From assembly GCA_029834535.1 (NCBI GenBank), contig JAQMWT010000414.1, forward strand, positions 1-35,121: DNA of 35,121 nucleotides, given 5' to 3'. This document shows positions 26,273-35,121 of the stretch, in pieces. The position numbers and the translations under genes are program-made. The notes below the pieces were generated by a model. That model saw only the letters and a list, made by a program, of their open reading frames with translations. It was not told the origin of the DNA and did no database searches. This stretch comes from Chrysophaeum taylorii. Lineage: Eukaryota; Sar; Pelagophyceae; Pelagomonadales; Pelagomonadaceae. Within the stretch, counting starts at the first letter, position 1. The number at the start of each line of letters is the position of its first letter.

Positions 26273-28909
26273 CTAGCGCGAGGAGCGCGGCTTCGCCTTA
26301 CGAGCGTCTCGTAAACGAATCTTCTTGTAAACGCGGGTGATGATCGGCTCGGGAACTCGACCACCGCGTAGAGTAAACTTGGGGACCAACACATCAATCT
26401 CGTGCGGAGCGAAATCCGTGACACAAGGAGTTGTGCTGGATGAGATCCTGGACTTGTCGGTGAAACTGCGACCGTCAGCGTCCTTGTACTCAGGCTTGAG
26501 CTTGCGGTTCGAAAGGTGAGAGGTCGGCTTGAAATAAGCGACATTATCGTTCGGACTCAAATCGGAATAGAAATGTAGACCAACACGATTATTCTGGTAA
26601 TCGCAAGGCTCGTGAACTTCAGCAACATAGATCTTCTTGCGCCAATCAGAGCGCTTCCGGTCAGGAATCCGGAAAACAACAAACTTACCGTGCTGATAGT
26701 CATCACGGAATGTCTCTTCGGGTTTGCGGATGGCTTGATCAACGATCGGAGGAACCATCACAGGCGCGATCTGACTAACATGAACACGCCGTTCTTCGGG
26801 CGGAGAGTCGAGATACTCAATCCTATAGGTGACCAGGGAAAGGCGTTCCTTGATAATAAACGGTCCTCGCCATTCCGGTCGAAGCTTGTTCTGAAGGAAA
26901 GGAATGTAGAGCAAAACATGCGATCCTTCCTTGTATTCAACATCAACATGATCAGCATTGTAAGCCAATCGCTGTTTCTTCAAAGCTTTATCACGAGTCT
27001 CGCGGACGATCCTTGTATAATATTTCAATCGTTCGCGAGTCTCGGCGACTGCATCAGAGCGAGTCTTCGGCAATAATCGTGTATCAAAATCCATGAGCGT
27101 ATAGTCAGTCGGCAGCATCGGCTGACGGTTCAGGCGCAGCATAAAGGGGGAAATCTGCGTGCCTGGAATAAACTTGCGGTTGTAGCAAAACGCAATATAA
27201 TGAGCAAAGTCAGGCCAATCCGTGATGTTCCGGCCTTGAAGGCAAGCACGTAGGAAGGCCTTGATAAATCGGTTGACACGCTCAGCCGGGTTCGACTGGG
27301 CATGATAGGGAATCGTAGTTTGGTATCGTGTGTTGAAGAGATGGCAAAACTCGCGCATCAACTTTTTCACGAACTCTTTACCGTTGTCGGTACGAATCAT
27401 CTGGGGCAAGTAGCCCTTGAGGAGCATGTTAATGACAAAAGACTCGAGGACAGACTCAGCAGTCTTATCGTTCAAAACATCCAGAATCAAGAAGTGCGAG
27501 AACGGATAAAAAAATATTAGAAGATACGTCTCGGGACCAGCGCTGGGCAAGGGTCCAAATAAATCCATGCAAAGAACAGCACCATCACCATCGTAGACGG
27601 GCTGCTGCAAGAGTCCAGCTCGTTTCGGCTCAGGCGTACGAGCTTTCTGGCAAACTAAGCATTCAGCAATGAAGACTCCAACTTCGTTCGACATGTGAGG
27701 CCACCAAAATCGTTCTTGGATAGCCTGGACGGTACTGTGACGTCCCATATGACCACCGTTAACCGGAGTGTCATGATAGAGTCGAATAATGCGTTTGCGC
27801 AACGTAGCAGGTGCAACAATCATCGGGTGCGAATCAGCAGAAATGCGGCAAATAATGTCTTTCACAACTTCACATCGGTCGTTCGCTTGGTAATGTCGCG
27901 ACGTATGACCTTGGGCCATCCGATAGCGAATATCCTCGCAAGTAGCATCAGCTTCTTGCTCACGCGCGATCTCATCGAGCGTCATATTATCGGGAATTTT
28001 ATCAATGTAGTCCTTGTACGCGGCTGCGTCCTCGAAGACCTGCGGCTCATCGCGCACGCGGTGCTTCCGACGTTGTCTCGTAGCGTGAGACGTAGCCAAT
28101 CTCATCGGATCTTTTTTATGAGACTCTTCCTCGTCTTCCGGCGGTTCGGTCGTGACAAACGACAATATGAAGTGACAGCCGGAGGCAGGAATTCCTTGGT
28201 CATCAATAGGTCGGGGAAGCTCTTGGAACACCAAATAAGCGTGGTTCAAAGGTTCTCCAAACTCGTCAGTCTCGATGACATGATCTATCGGATTGCGGGA
28301 GAGACAGTCAGGGATACTCATTCCCGGTGACTTTCCCGGCTTGTAACCAAGATCAGGGTCAAAGTTGGCGAGGCGCATCGCCCAACGAGCAAGCTGTCCA
28401 GACGAGTGCGTCGCCTTACGTAAAAACGTCAAATTTCGGTGATCGGGCTCCAAAACAGTCCGGTGCCCTTCGATATAGGCTCGAAAGTGCTCTAGAGAAA
28501 GGATAAAAGCCAGCAGCCCCAGCCGACGGGGCTCATAATTGCGCATCTCCTTCGGCACGGCTCGGCTCCAGTATTCAATCACTCGTTCTTCTCGAGTCAC
28601 TCTTTCTGCCTTGTCCTCGACTTCGACAATCTGGACGAGATATGCTCCAAGTCCATCTTTGGAAGCGTCGGATCGGATGTGGAAAGGCAGATCACAATCG
28701 GGGTGGTAGACTCCTCTGGAATCAACCAAAGCTTCAATAATCGTATCCCGAGCCTTTAGACACTCGGGCGTCCACTCGAACTTTACGCCTTCGAGACGTA
28801 ATCGTCTCAGCGGCTCCACAATCTTCGAGTAGCCTTTCACATATCGCCGGCAGTAACTACTCATGCCGATGAAAAAGCGTATCTGGGTCTTCGGAGAACT
28901 ATTCGGCAA
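26273..28909 (-). CDS. pol: RNase H-integrase part of element B Pol, intact
   Basis: This open frame of 878 codons has no internal ATG requirement, since it is part of Pol. Residues 1-70 are the RT thumb/connection (TQIRFFIGMSSYCRRYVKGY). RNase H follows with catalytic D81 in IRSDASKDGLGAYL, and YEPRRLGLLAFILSLEHFRA (E126) and PDHRNL (D156). The integrase zinc finger is H379, H387, C417 and C420 (CLVCQKAR). The integrase core has D449 (LCMDLFGPLP), D508 (IRTDNGKEFV) and E543 (NPAERVNRFIK). A GPF/SH3-like module (LRPEWRGPFIIKER) comes near residue 690. About 150 further residues include GKFVVFRIPDRKRSDW and KIYVAEV, GLHFYSD, a beta-rich piece that may bind chromatin or DNA. The enzyme degrades RNA in the hybrid and inserts cDNA. 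All catalytic residues are present. Confidence 0.9.
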   Translation of the reverse strand: MPNSSPKTQIRFFIGMSSYCRRYVKGYSKIVEPLRRLRLEGVKFEWTPECLKARDTIIEALVDSRGVYHPDCDLPFHIRSDASKDGLGAYLVQIVEVEDKAERVTREERVIEYWSRAVPKEMRNYEPRRLGLLAFILSLEHFRAYIEGHRTVLEPDHRNLTFLRKATHSSGQLARWAMRLANFDPDLGYKPGKSPGMSIPDCLSRNPIDHVIETDEFGEPLNHAYLVFQELPRPIDDQGIPASGCHFILSFVTTEPPEDEEESHKKDPMRLATSHATRQRRKHRVRDEPQVFEDAAAYKDYIDKIPDNMTLDEIAREQEADATCEDIRYRMAQGHTSRHYQANDRCEVVKDIICRISADSHPMIVAPATLRKRIIRLYHDTPVNGGHMGRHSTVQAIQERFWWPHMSNEVGVFIAECLVCQKARTPEPKRAGLLQQPVYDGDGAVLCMDLFGPLPSAGPETYLLIFFYPFSHFLILDVLNDKTAESVLESFVINMLLKGYLPQMIRTDNGKEFVKKLMREFCHLFNTRYQTTIPYHAQSNPAERVNRFIKAFLRACLQGRNITDWPDFAHYIAFCYNRKFIPGTQISPFMLRLNRQPMLPTDYTLMDFDTRLLPKTRSDAVAETRERLKYYTRIVRETRDKALKKQRLAYNADHVDVEYKEGSHVLLYIPFLQNKLRPEWRGPFIIKERLSLVTYRIEYLDSPPEERRVHVSQIAPVMVPPIVDQAIRKPEETFRDDYQHGKFVVFRIPDRKRSDWRKKIYVAEVHEPCDYQNNRVGLHFYSDLSPNDNVAYFKPTSHLSNRKLKPEYKDADGRSFTDKSRISSSTTPCVTDFAPHEIDVLVPKFTLRGGRVPEPIITRVYKKIRLRDARKAKPRSSR

Positions 28910-30015
28910 AGTACCTGGAAAATCGGCATCTTCTGCTGTGCTTCCAGCGTCTTCGGAATCGGCTTTAAGCCTTCAGGGGTCGAAATGTGTCCCGTAAATT
29001 CTATCTCATCCTTGAGAAGGTGGAACTTTGCGGTTCGACCGCTGTACCCTGTCTGTGCCAAATGACACCTAACTTCGATCAAAACTTGCAAATGTCGATG
29101 AAGATCGTCGGATCCCATCATAATATCGTCAGCAAACGCAACCAAGTCTCGATACATCCATTTCGAAAGGTCGCTCGCCATTTGCTTGCTGAATAGAGCT
29201 CCGGCCGTCTTCACAAGAAACTACGAGCTCCAAGTGGGCTAACCATCGTGACAGCGTCTTGCGCTGCCGGATCCAGACGAAGGTTGTGGTATCCCCATCT
29301 AATATCAATGCATGTCCGCCAGCGTCGCATGGCGAGAAAAGCTAAAGCATCGTCTTGTCGAATGTTCGGCCAACTGTCATTGACCAATTGATCGTTGAGC
29401 TGACGTAAGTCAACTGCAGCACGGAGCGCGCTGGCGTTCCAATCTCGGCTCCTTGCTTGGGAAGCATCAACACAGGAAAGCCCGAAGGTGAGTTGGCCGG
29501 GCGAATGACTCCATCACGACACCACTCAGTGGTCTGCTTGCGGAGACAATCGAGCTTCGCAGGCGTCAATCGGTAGGGCGCCATCTTAATCGGTCGCGGA
29601 TTCGCGTCTTTGAATCGCAGAGACACAGGTGGCGAGTCCACAGGTCTCATAATCGGGTCGAAAAATGCCCACGAGTATTGCACACAATGACGGAACATCA
29701 ATTTTGCATCATTGTCTAAGTGCGGATTGTCAGGAATTCCAAGCTCTTGAACAATCTTGTCAACTTCGTCCTTCGTAGGAATTTTCACTTTCATCGCATC
29801 GTTATCCTTGAAATGCGCGGGAGTTTGCGGCAGCGGTGCACCATCAGCATCGCGCGGCGCATCTTTCCACGGCACATCGAACTTTTTCTCGTATTTTAAT
29901 CTCACTTCCGGGTGGCTTTTGTTGATCTTCTCGCCTTTGACACGAACGCTCGGCTCGCTCTTAATCTTCGGTTCCCGATCTTGCTCCGGATCTGGCGGAA
30001 CGTCCAAATTTGGTT
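28861..30015 (-). pseudogene. Reverse transcriptase of element B, frameshifted
   Basis: The N-terminal part (30007-29342) is open and shows FDVPWKDAPRDADGAPLPQT, then YSWAFFDPIMRPVD, KMAPYRLTPAKLDCLRKQTT and GFPVLMLPK, the gypsy RT fingers. Frames change several times between about 29440 and 29215. The palm reappears in 29214-28861 with YRDLVAFADDIMMGSDDLHR, the catalytic FADD box, and IEFTGHISTPEGLKPIP. A last 1-nt shift near 28915-28930 separates it from the RNase H frame. It copies element RNA into cDNA when intact. The entry frame differs from that of the methyltransferase; the two meet at an 11-C tract (30019-30029). Confidence 0.85.
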
Positions 30016-30029
30016 GTCGGGGGGGGGGG

Positions 30030-31210
30030 CAGCAGAAGAAGCATGAGACGTCCCCGGCTCATCTGTTGCAGGCGGAAGCAAAGGCACTTCGGGCGAATTC
30101 CATTTGCTGCGATCCTGGAGATCATCAGTCGACACCCATCTTACGACACGCGTGCGCGTGTTTAACAGCGGAACTTGTGCGTGACGAAGGGTGGTTTCTT
30201 CGATTTGCAAATAATGGTCGAACGGTCGGTCTGCAGGGCTCAACGCGGACGGCAAAGCCTCGCCCCTCAAGTGAAAATCCTTAGTCACAGAGCTGTGCAG
30301 GTCGAGTACTAATAAAGCCATCGTTTCTGGTGGCACGACGGACGCCAGGTGTTTCAACGAGGTCTTCCTGGAGAAGCCGGCCCAATCAAAATCAAGGGTC
30401 ATCGTAAGCAACTCCGCAGTCATTTTCACATTCCGAGATCGGTAATCGGAACGGTGCGGTCCTACTCGAAGCGGGACACGCGTAACGGTTTAAGCTGCGT
30501 CCGTCGCGGCTCGTGATGATCCTAAATTGTTCATTTGAAGTAAATGTCGCTCGTCTGCGTAGCCAAGCGCAGCGGCGAATTCCCGTTGCCTATTCTTGCT
30601 AGTCTTGGGAGCTGCGCGCAAATGGGGCGGGTGGCTGGAGACCAACAACCGCACGCGACAGCTCATCAAGTTGGGCGTTATGTCGTAAAAATTGACGACG
30701 TACACGTAAGGGTGTAAACGCGCAACATAAGAAATAATCGAGGCCTCCTGCTCTATCAACCACATGAAGAAACCAGCCATCTTGCATAATTTCATCGTCC
30801 GGTGGTGGCGGTGACTCACTTGCCAACATCGCTGGAAGTCAAGTTGCACAGAGCGGAGTGTACGCAGGGTGGCGACGCGATGCACATCGACGACGACCAT
30901 TCCGTGTAAGGTAAATAAGTTTCGATCAACCGTAAGGTTGTAACATAGCGACCACAAAGCGTGTGCTGCACCACAGGAATGTTCTGTAAATTCTCGCGAT
31001 GGATCTTGTTGGCGGTGTCCGACGAGTCGAATGCTAACACGGCTCGAAACGACGTCCCACACAGTTCGTTGGCTCGTTGGAGGCCTAAAGTGCTGCGTCC
31101 GGCTCCACTGAACAGCATCACCACCTTGCGATAAGTGATCGGAAGCCAACGAACCTTTTGGCGGCGGATCTCCGCTTCGGTGATCTCGCGGCACTTTTCT
31201 CATCTTCTTC
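30030..31210 (-). pseudogene. C5-cytosine DNA methyltransferase domain within element B Pol
   Basis: On the minus strand, motif I VVMLFSGAGRSTLGLQRAN starts at 31127, followed by RAVLAFDSSDTANKIHREN (motif II) and NIPVVQHTLCG. Motif IV, ASPPCVHSALCNLTS, carries the catalytic Pro-Cys pair in frame. After a frame change near 30820 come FFMWLIEQEAS (motif VI Glu), VVNFYDITPNLMSCRVRLLV with SSHPPHLRAAPKT (motif VIII, RxR) and FAAALGYADERHLLQMNNLG. A TAA at 30490-30492 precedes ASVVPPETMALLVLDLH (motif X-like PP box, about 30340) in the same frame. The span of about 300 codons equals a compact C5-methyltransferase. It would methylate cytosine in DNA using SAM. It has no separate start or promoter and lies in the Pol path between linker and RT. 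The target recognition region cannot be identified. Element A carries the same domain at the same place. Confidence 0.82.
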
Positions 31211-33125
31211 CGACCGTCGAGCGAAATCGTCGTCTCGTCTGGGTCGTTTGGGGGAGGACGCGTCCAAAGCAGCAGCTGGAGCATCCTTCTGCGCCGTGCT
31301 CAACAACATCGGCGGGGGAGATTCGTCGCAGTGCGTCAAGTGACTAGCGACGGAAACAGTGAAGGAAAGGTCCCCCTTGTCGTACCCTTCTTCACATTAT
31401 TTCGTAAGCTCGTTGATCGTAGGAACGCTCAACTCATCTTCGTACCGAACGATATCGCCGATTGCGAGAACCTCGCCTCGAGTGACGACCGTCGGCACTT
31501 CTTGCGTGGAAGTAACAGCCACGCGGGCAGATGACTTGTCGTGCTCTTCGCAAGAAGAACACATTCCTTCGACAATGCTCAGCTCCTCGGATTCAGCGAA
31601 CGTGGCGACGAAGACCTGTCCTTTTTCCATAGGCTTCGACAAAATAACCGGTACGTTGTAAGTTCGACCGGGCTCGATTTGTAGCGTGCGCGCAGCGTAA
31701 GCAACAACTCCCTGCGGGGCTTCTCCCGGTGCTGGGGGGAGTTTGGTCGTAGAATGTCCCCGAGTCGTCAAGGCTACCGCTCGTTCCGGCGGCGGGCTGC
31801 GGAGATCTGTGATCGTGCACAGACGAGCATACACTCGAGTCTTGACCAGGTCGAGACTCCGTCGAATGGCGTCGTGCTGGTGATTGTAAATCGGCACTGT
31901 TACCGGATTTCGATCGTAAACAGATCGAAAGGTCACAATGGGTGCATCGACTCGTTCACCCCTGACTCTGATCTTCTTGCGTCCGTAGACGACTTGGGTT
32001 CGGTAAAAACAAATTCGGTCGTGGAGGTAGTCCACCACGGCTCCTAAAACTCGGATGTCGCGCCCTCCCAACAGGAAAAGATAGCTGGCGTCGGCTACAA
32101 TAGCGACAATGGGGGCAGCGATGTCGTCGGCGAGAGCAACTCGGATCGCGATCCAACGATAGATCGTCGTCGTATTCAACCCCGCCCGATCCGTACAGCT
32201 TGCGCTTAATCGGAAGCTCGCCTTCATCGAAAATTAAACATCTTTGGCCAGCTTTCTGACCATTTCACGGCAAATATAGGAAACATCTGCCATTCCATCA
32301 ACACCGATGGTCGTCGAGAATTTCGGTCCGTCACGATTCCTGTAGATGTGACAGGCCATAAACGTCAGAGTACCCGTATCCAAACAACTGAGGGTAACCA
32401 AATCTTCTTCGATAGTCTTGCCATCTCGCGGCGTTAACGAAGTGTGAGAACATTGGGCTCTGACTCTGACTCGCTCGTCGTTGGGCATCGACACCGCGGC
32501 TTGAGCTCTCGTATCATTTGTCGTCGTCGTCATCGACGCAGCGCTCGCGGCAGCCTCTTTATCTGGTGGCTTCCGCTCTTCCTCCATGACAATCTCGGAG
32601 GGAATCAATGCTGGTAGGGGATCCCGATCTTCGGCGTTCTCTGAAGCAAAAGACCTCTCCCATAAATCGTTCATTTCGTCTTTCCAGAATGCATCCGTAG
32701 ATTCATTCGTCATCTGTTGATCGTCACATTCGGTGCCGATCGGTTCCGCGTCGGCTGCGGCTTCGATACCGTAGCTGAGCGATCGATTATTCTTTAGTTC
32801 TGGTGGCTTCTTTAGCAAGAAGTTCCGAGTTCTCGTCCACCAATTCTGCAGGTTCCACGTCGGCTCTGCTTCGTCCAAATCGAGAACGCTGCTAATCTTC
32901 TTCTTAAATCCATCTTCTTCGGTTGGGTTCGGCTCAACTCCGGCAACGCCGTCACGGCTCTTCTCTCTTGGCGGTGACAAATCCGGGCATTGCTTAATTG
33001 GAGAAGCGTCCCTTTCGTCTTCGGACCGTGCACGTAGCCTCTCGTCCGACGCATTATGCGTTTTCGTATCCTTTTCTTCCGGCGGCGTATCCGTGGCTCG
33101 ATCCGTCGTAACCGAAACCGTTTCG
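31211..33125 (-). pseudogene. Acidic spacer, retropepsin and linker of element B Pol, two in-frame TAAs
   Basis: The coding frame leaves the C-tract at 33125-33132 and runs through an Asp/Glu-rich spacer, LQNWWTRTRNFLLKKPPELK, then LDTGTLTFMACHIYRN and GVDGMADVSYICREMV, the retropepsin active-site region. After TAA (32234-32236) the frame continues with LFLLGGRDIRVLGAVVDY, the second protease signature. The linker EPGRTYNVPVILSKPMEKGQ to TRGEVLAIGDIV follows; after a second TAA (31397-31399) comes a basic/acidic spacer leading, with one frame change near 31200, into the methyltransferase. Protease would cut the Gag and Pol precursors. Homologous with element A over its length, which shows the stops are lesions. 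Confidence 0.75.
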
Positions 33126-35121
33126 GGGGGGGTCCGCAGGAAAAGATGGCGTCGTCCCCGACGTCAACTCTATCGTAAGATCGTCGTCTGCATCACTCGC
33201 AATGGTCATCGTCTCATCTGTCGAATGATCATCCGTGCTATCGCTGCAGAAATCCATGTCTGGCTCACTGCCAGTCCGGTCGCCAAAGGTCATCTCGGGG
33301 GGATCCAAAGATAAGCCGATAGCGTCGAGGGCTTCCTCGTCAAAAACAAACGGTGGGTCGTCCTTGGACGACTCGTCAAGTAACGTAATCGAGGACACTG
33401 GTTCACAAGGTACGGCTTCTTCGTCTTCCGAGTCCGAATCGCCTTCCCAGTATCGTGGAGCTTCGAGTTCATCGCTCGACTCTTCGAGTTCATCGCTCGA
33501 CATCTCTTCATGAATCTGTGCCAAAGACCGACGATCGGTCAGCACAACGTTGGGTGGCTCGTCCGGCTGCGGACGAGCAAGATCTTCGAGTGCGGCCGCG
33601 GCAAAAGCGTCGGCTGCGTTGTCGGAGCGGGTGTCCGTGTTCGGGTACATCATCACTCCTAATGGTAACTGTTGACCGCAAGGGGTCGTAAACGCGAACG
33701 TGGCTGACGAATGATCGCGGTCGCGTGATCTTCGTCGGCGGCGTCGGCGCGAATGTCTGCTAGGGCTCCGGCTGTCTTTCCGTCGGCGCGAACGTGAGCT
33801 GTGACTACGGCTCCTGTCGCGGCGTCGGGGACTGCGGCTGCCTCGTCGGCTCGATCGTGTAGAGGACGATCGGCCATGTCCATCTTTCAAGTGCTTCACT
33901 GAGTCCATTACTGTGGTCAGCTGCGTGCCCATGTCGTTGAGCCTGCTCTGAATGTCTTGAGCAGCGCTCGAACCGAGAGTGGCATTCGAACTGCCATCAT
34001 CGCGCGACGGGGTGCCCTTCTTCTGTCGACTCTCCCATCTGCCTCGAGAGGGAGGTTTCTTATCATTTTCGATGAACTTGCACATCGCAACATAGTAATC
34101 ATCTGGTTCGCAGTTGCAAATAACTCGGCTTCCGTGCTCGTCTTTGTCGTGGGTCGAGAGGAAAAACCCACAACTCTTGCAAGTTAGCTCGTACCACTTC
34201 TTCGTGTTGTCTTCCACTCGTAGCGGTTCATATTTCGGTTTCTTGTCTTTCTGACCTGAGGCCAACGCTCGGCCTCCGCGTCCCTGCGGCGGTCGCTGCG
34301 TTTTCGGGTTCGACGGGTTCTTCGCGTTGCGGTCATTCCGCTCTTCCAGCGCGGTCTCGTGGTCGATCTCGAGACGCGTAATCAATGTCAACGTCGACGT
34401 AAATGTCTTATCCGTCGTCGGGTGCCCGCTGCGCATGGTCCGCACGCGGGATCGTAAATCGCTGGACTCCAGTCCACGTATCAAATAAGAAATGATCTCA
34501 ACACCCTTGATGTCTCGATTCGCCGAAGAGCAGAAGGCCATCGCCTCGCTCTGAAACTTGGCGCAATATGTGTGCACGTGTCGTTCCCCAGATCTTTTCG
34601 GAACAGTCGGCTGGGTCGTACTCTGAAGTTTCCGTCGTGACTCCTCTGTCGTCACAGGCAGAGGGCAAGTCGATCGAGAATACTATAAGATTCGGAGACA
34701 GTACTCCTTGTTCAGCCGTCGTAGCCGTCGTACCACTGTCCCGTACTACTCGTCATCAACGTCCCGACGTAAATAAAAGGACGCTGGGCGGTCGAGGTTC
34801 TTGCACTCTTCCTTGTACTTCGCAAGATGTTCACGGAAGATCGGTGGTACCGTGTCGCGTAAACTGACCGGTAATAATTATATTAGCTTCTCAATGCTGC
34901 AATGGTCTTCTGATAGCGTGCTCATCACGGCGTCCGCATCTAAATCGAATTGGTCCTGGTCACGACCGTCAAGGACCAATTTAAGCGTCTCGGTCTTCAA
35001 TCCGGAGGGTGGCCGCCGATCCTTATTGCGATCGTGCTTGGCCAATGCGCTGGCGAATCGATCGGTGAAGTCCATGAGGAACTTCTTGTTGTTATCCTCC
35101 CCATCGTCGCGCGTCTCCTCC
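33054..35121 (-). pseudogene. gag: Gag of element B, interrupted and cut by window edge
   Basis: Frame from beyond 35121 to 33054 is continuous except for TAA at 34878-34880, TAG at 34746-34748 and TAG at 34683-34685. The capsid start LKLVLDGRDQDQFDLDAD matches LKLEMIKLDIEGKDQRQFDH of element A. After the stops an open frame of 533 codons carries a Cys cluster (CKSCGFFLSTHDKDEHGSRV then CNC), an Arg/Ser-rich tract (SRSRRRKDSRSPSRHSRRRR) likely to bind RNA, and an acidic end with a duplicated SSDELE unit. The Arg/Ser tract is not seen in element A. The last part (33125-33054) is probably read in the Pol frame instead. Confidence 0.75.

Larger units (their letters stand above)
26190..35121 (-). 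mobile_element. Ty3/gypsy-like LTR retrotransposon B with internal DNA methyltransferase, cut by right window edge
   Basis: The order on the minus strand is Gag (35121-33126), acidic spacer, protease and linker (33125-31211), C5-cytosine methyltransferase (31210-30030), RT (30015-28920), RNase H and integrase (28909-26273). Integrase after RNase H is the Ty3/gypsy order. The 3' LTR should begin at TGTGGCGGAAACTCCC (26232, minus strand), but similarity to the LTR candidate of A stops at a run of 10 C near 26180-26189, so it is truncated or replaced by the minisatellite. The 5' LTR is outside the window. Pol is intact only from RNase H on; upstream there are in-frame TAA/TAG stops and frameshifts. 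Confidence 0.88.

Noticed and set aside
25654..26544. 296-codon Gly/Ala-rich minus frame
   Set aside because: It crosses the end of integrase in another frame and the GC minisatellite. Only its 3' part (Pro/Gln/His/Met-rich) looks like coding sequence.

Overview
The window is eukaryotic, repeat-dominated DNA rather than a bacterial or phage segment. It holds LTR and non-LTR retrotransposon protein remnants, Helitron-type helicase fragments, a Mutator-like transposase gene with GT-AG introns of about 45-75 nt, TATA-type core promoters and several minisatellites. High GC, very short introns and this mix of elements suggest a protist, alga, oomycete-like organism or fungus. I cannot name the species. 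I see no confident host housekeeping gene.

Layout. (1) 1-8654, minus strand: an old Ty3/gypsy-like LTR element (A). Reading 3' to 5' along the plus strand it carries Gag (intact, 824 codons), an acidic spacer with retropepsin, a beta-barrel-like linker, a C5-cytosine DNA methyltransferase, RT, and the start of RNase H at the left edge. (2) 8676-13382: a nest of repeats. It contains a G-rich repeat family in inverted and direct copies, a reverse-transcriptase C-terminal/nuclease-like ORF (minus) split by a 5'-truncated LINE, two copies of a Helitron/Pif1 helicase C-terminus each followed by a GTGAACTTACTGGG minisatellite and the same TATA promoter block, and a second LINE tail. (3) 13416-16406: a 996-codon open frame of unknown function with Ala/Arg/Asp-rich and DxRTRSDxEV-type repeats, followed by a third LINE tail inserted with an 8-bp target duplication. 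(4) 17.1-19.8 kb: mostly non-coding, with decayed coding traces. (5) 19793-23569, minus: a multi-exon MULE-type transposase with a SWIM zinc finger and a C-terminal GRF zinc finger, carrying one in-frame stop and likely frameshifts. (6) 24.1-26.2 kb: coding-like segments on both strands and a Pro/Gln-rich minisatellite. (7) 26.2-35.1 kb, minus: a second, younger member (B) of the family in (1), with an intact RNase H-integrase ORF and damaged RT, methyltransferase, protease and Gag; its 5' end lies beyond the right edge.

Main result. Elements A and B belong to one Ty3/gypsy-like family in which a complete-looking C5 DNA methyltransferase (motifs I, IV, VI, VIII and X recognisable) sits inside Pol, between the protease/linker and reverse transcriptase. 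In A one reading frame runs from protease through linker into the methyltransferase with only two TAG interruptions, so the fusion is part of the polyprotein and not a chance neighbour. From memory, retrotransposons that captured cytosine methyltransferases have been reported in a charophyte alga and in dinoflagellates, so the idea is known; this family and its domain order may not be. A plausible role is self-methylation of element DNA, which remains inference.

Most coding sequences are damaged. Several frame changes fall at C/G homopolymer tracts, so either slippage or assembly error may contribute. All joins described are by reading, with no alignment or database search.
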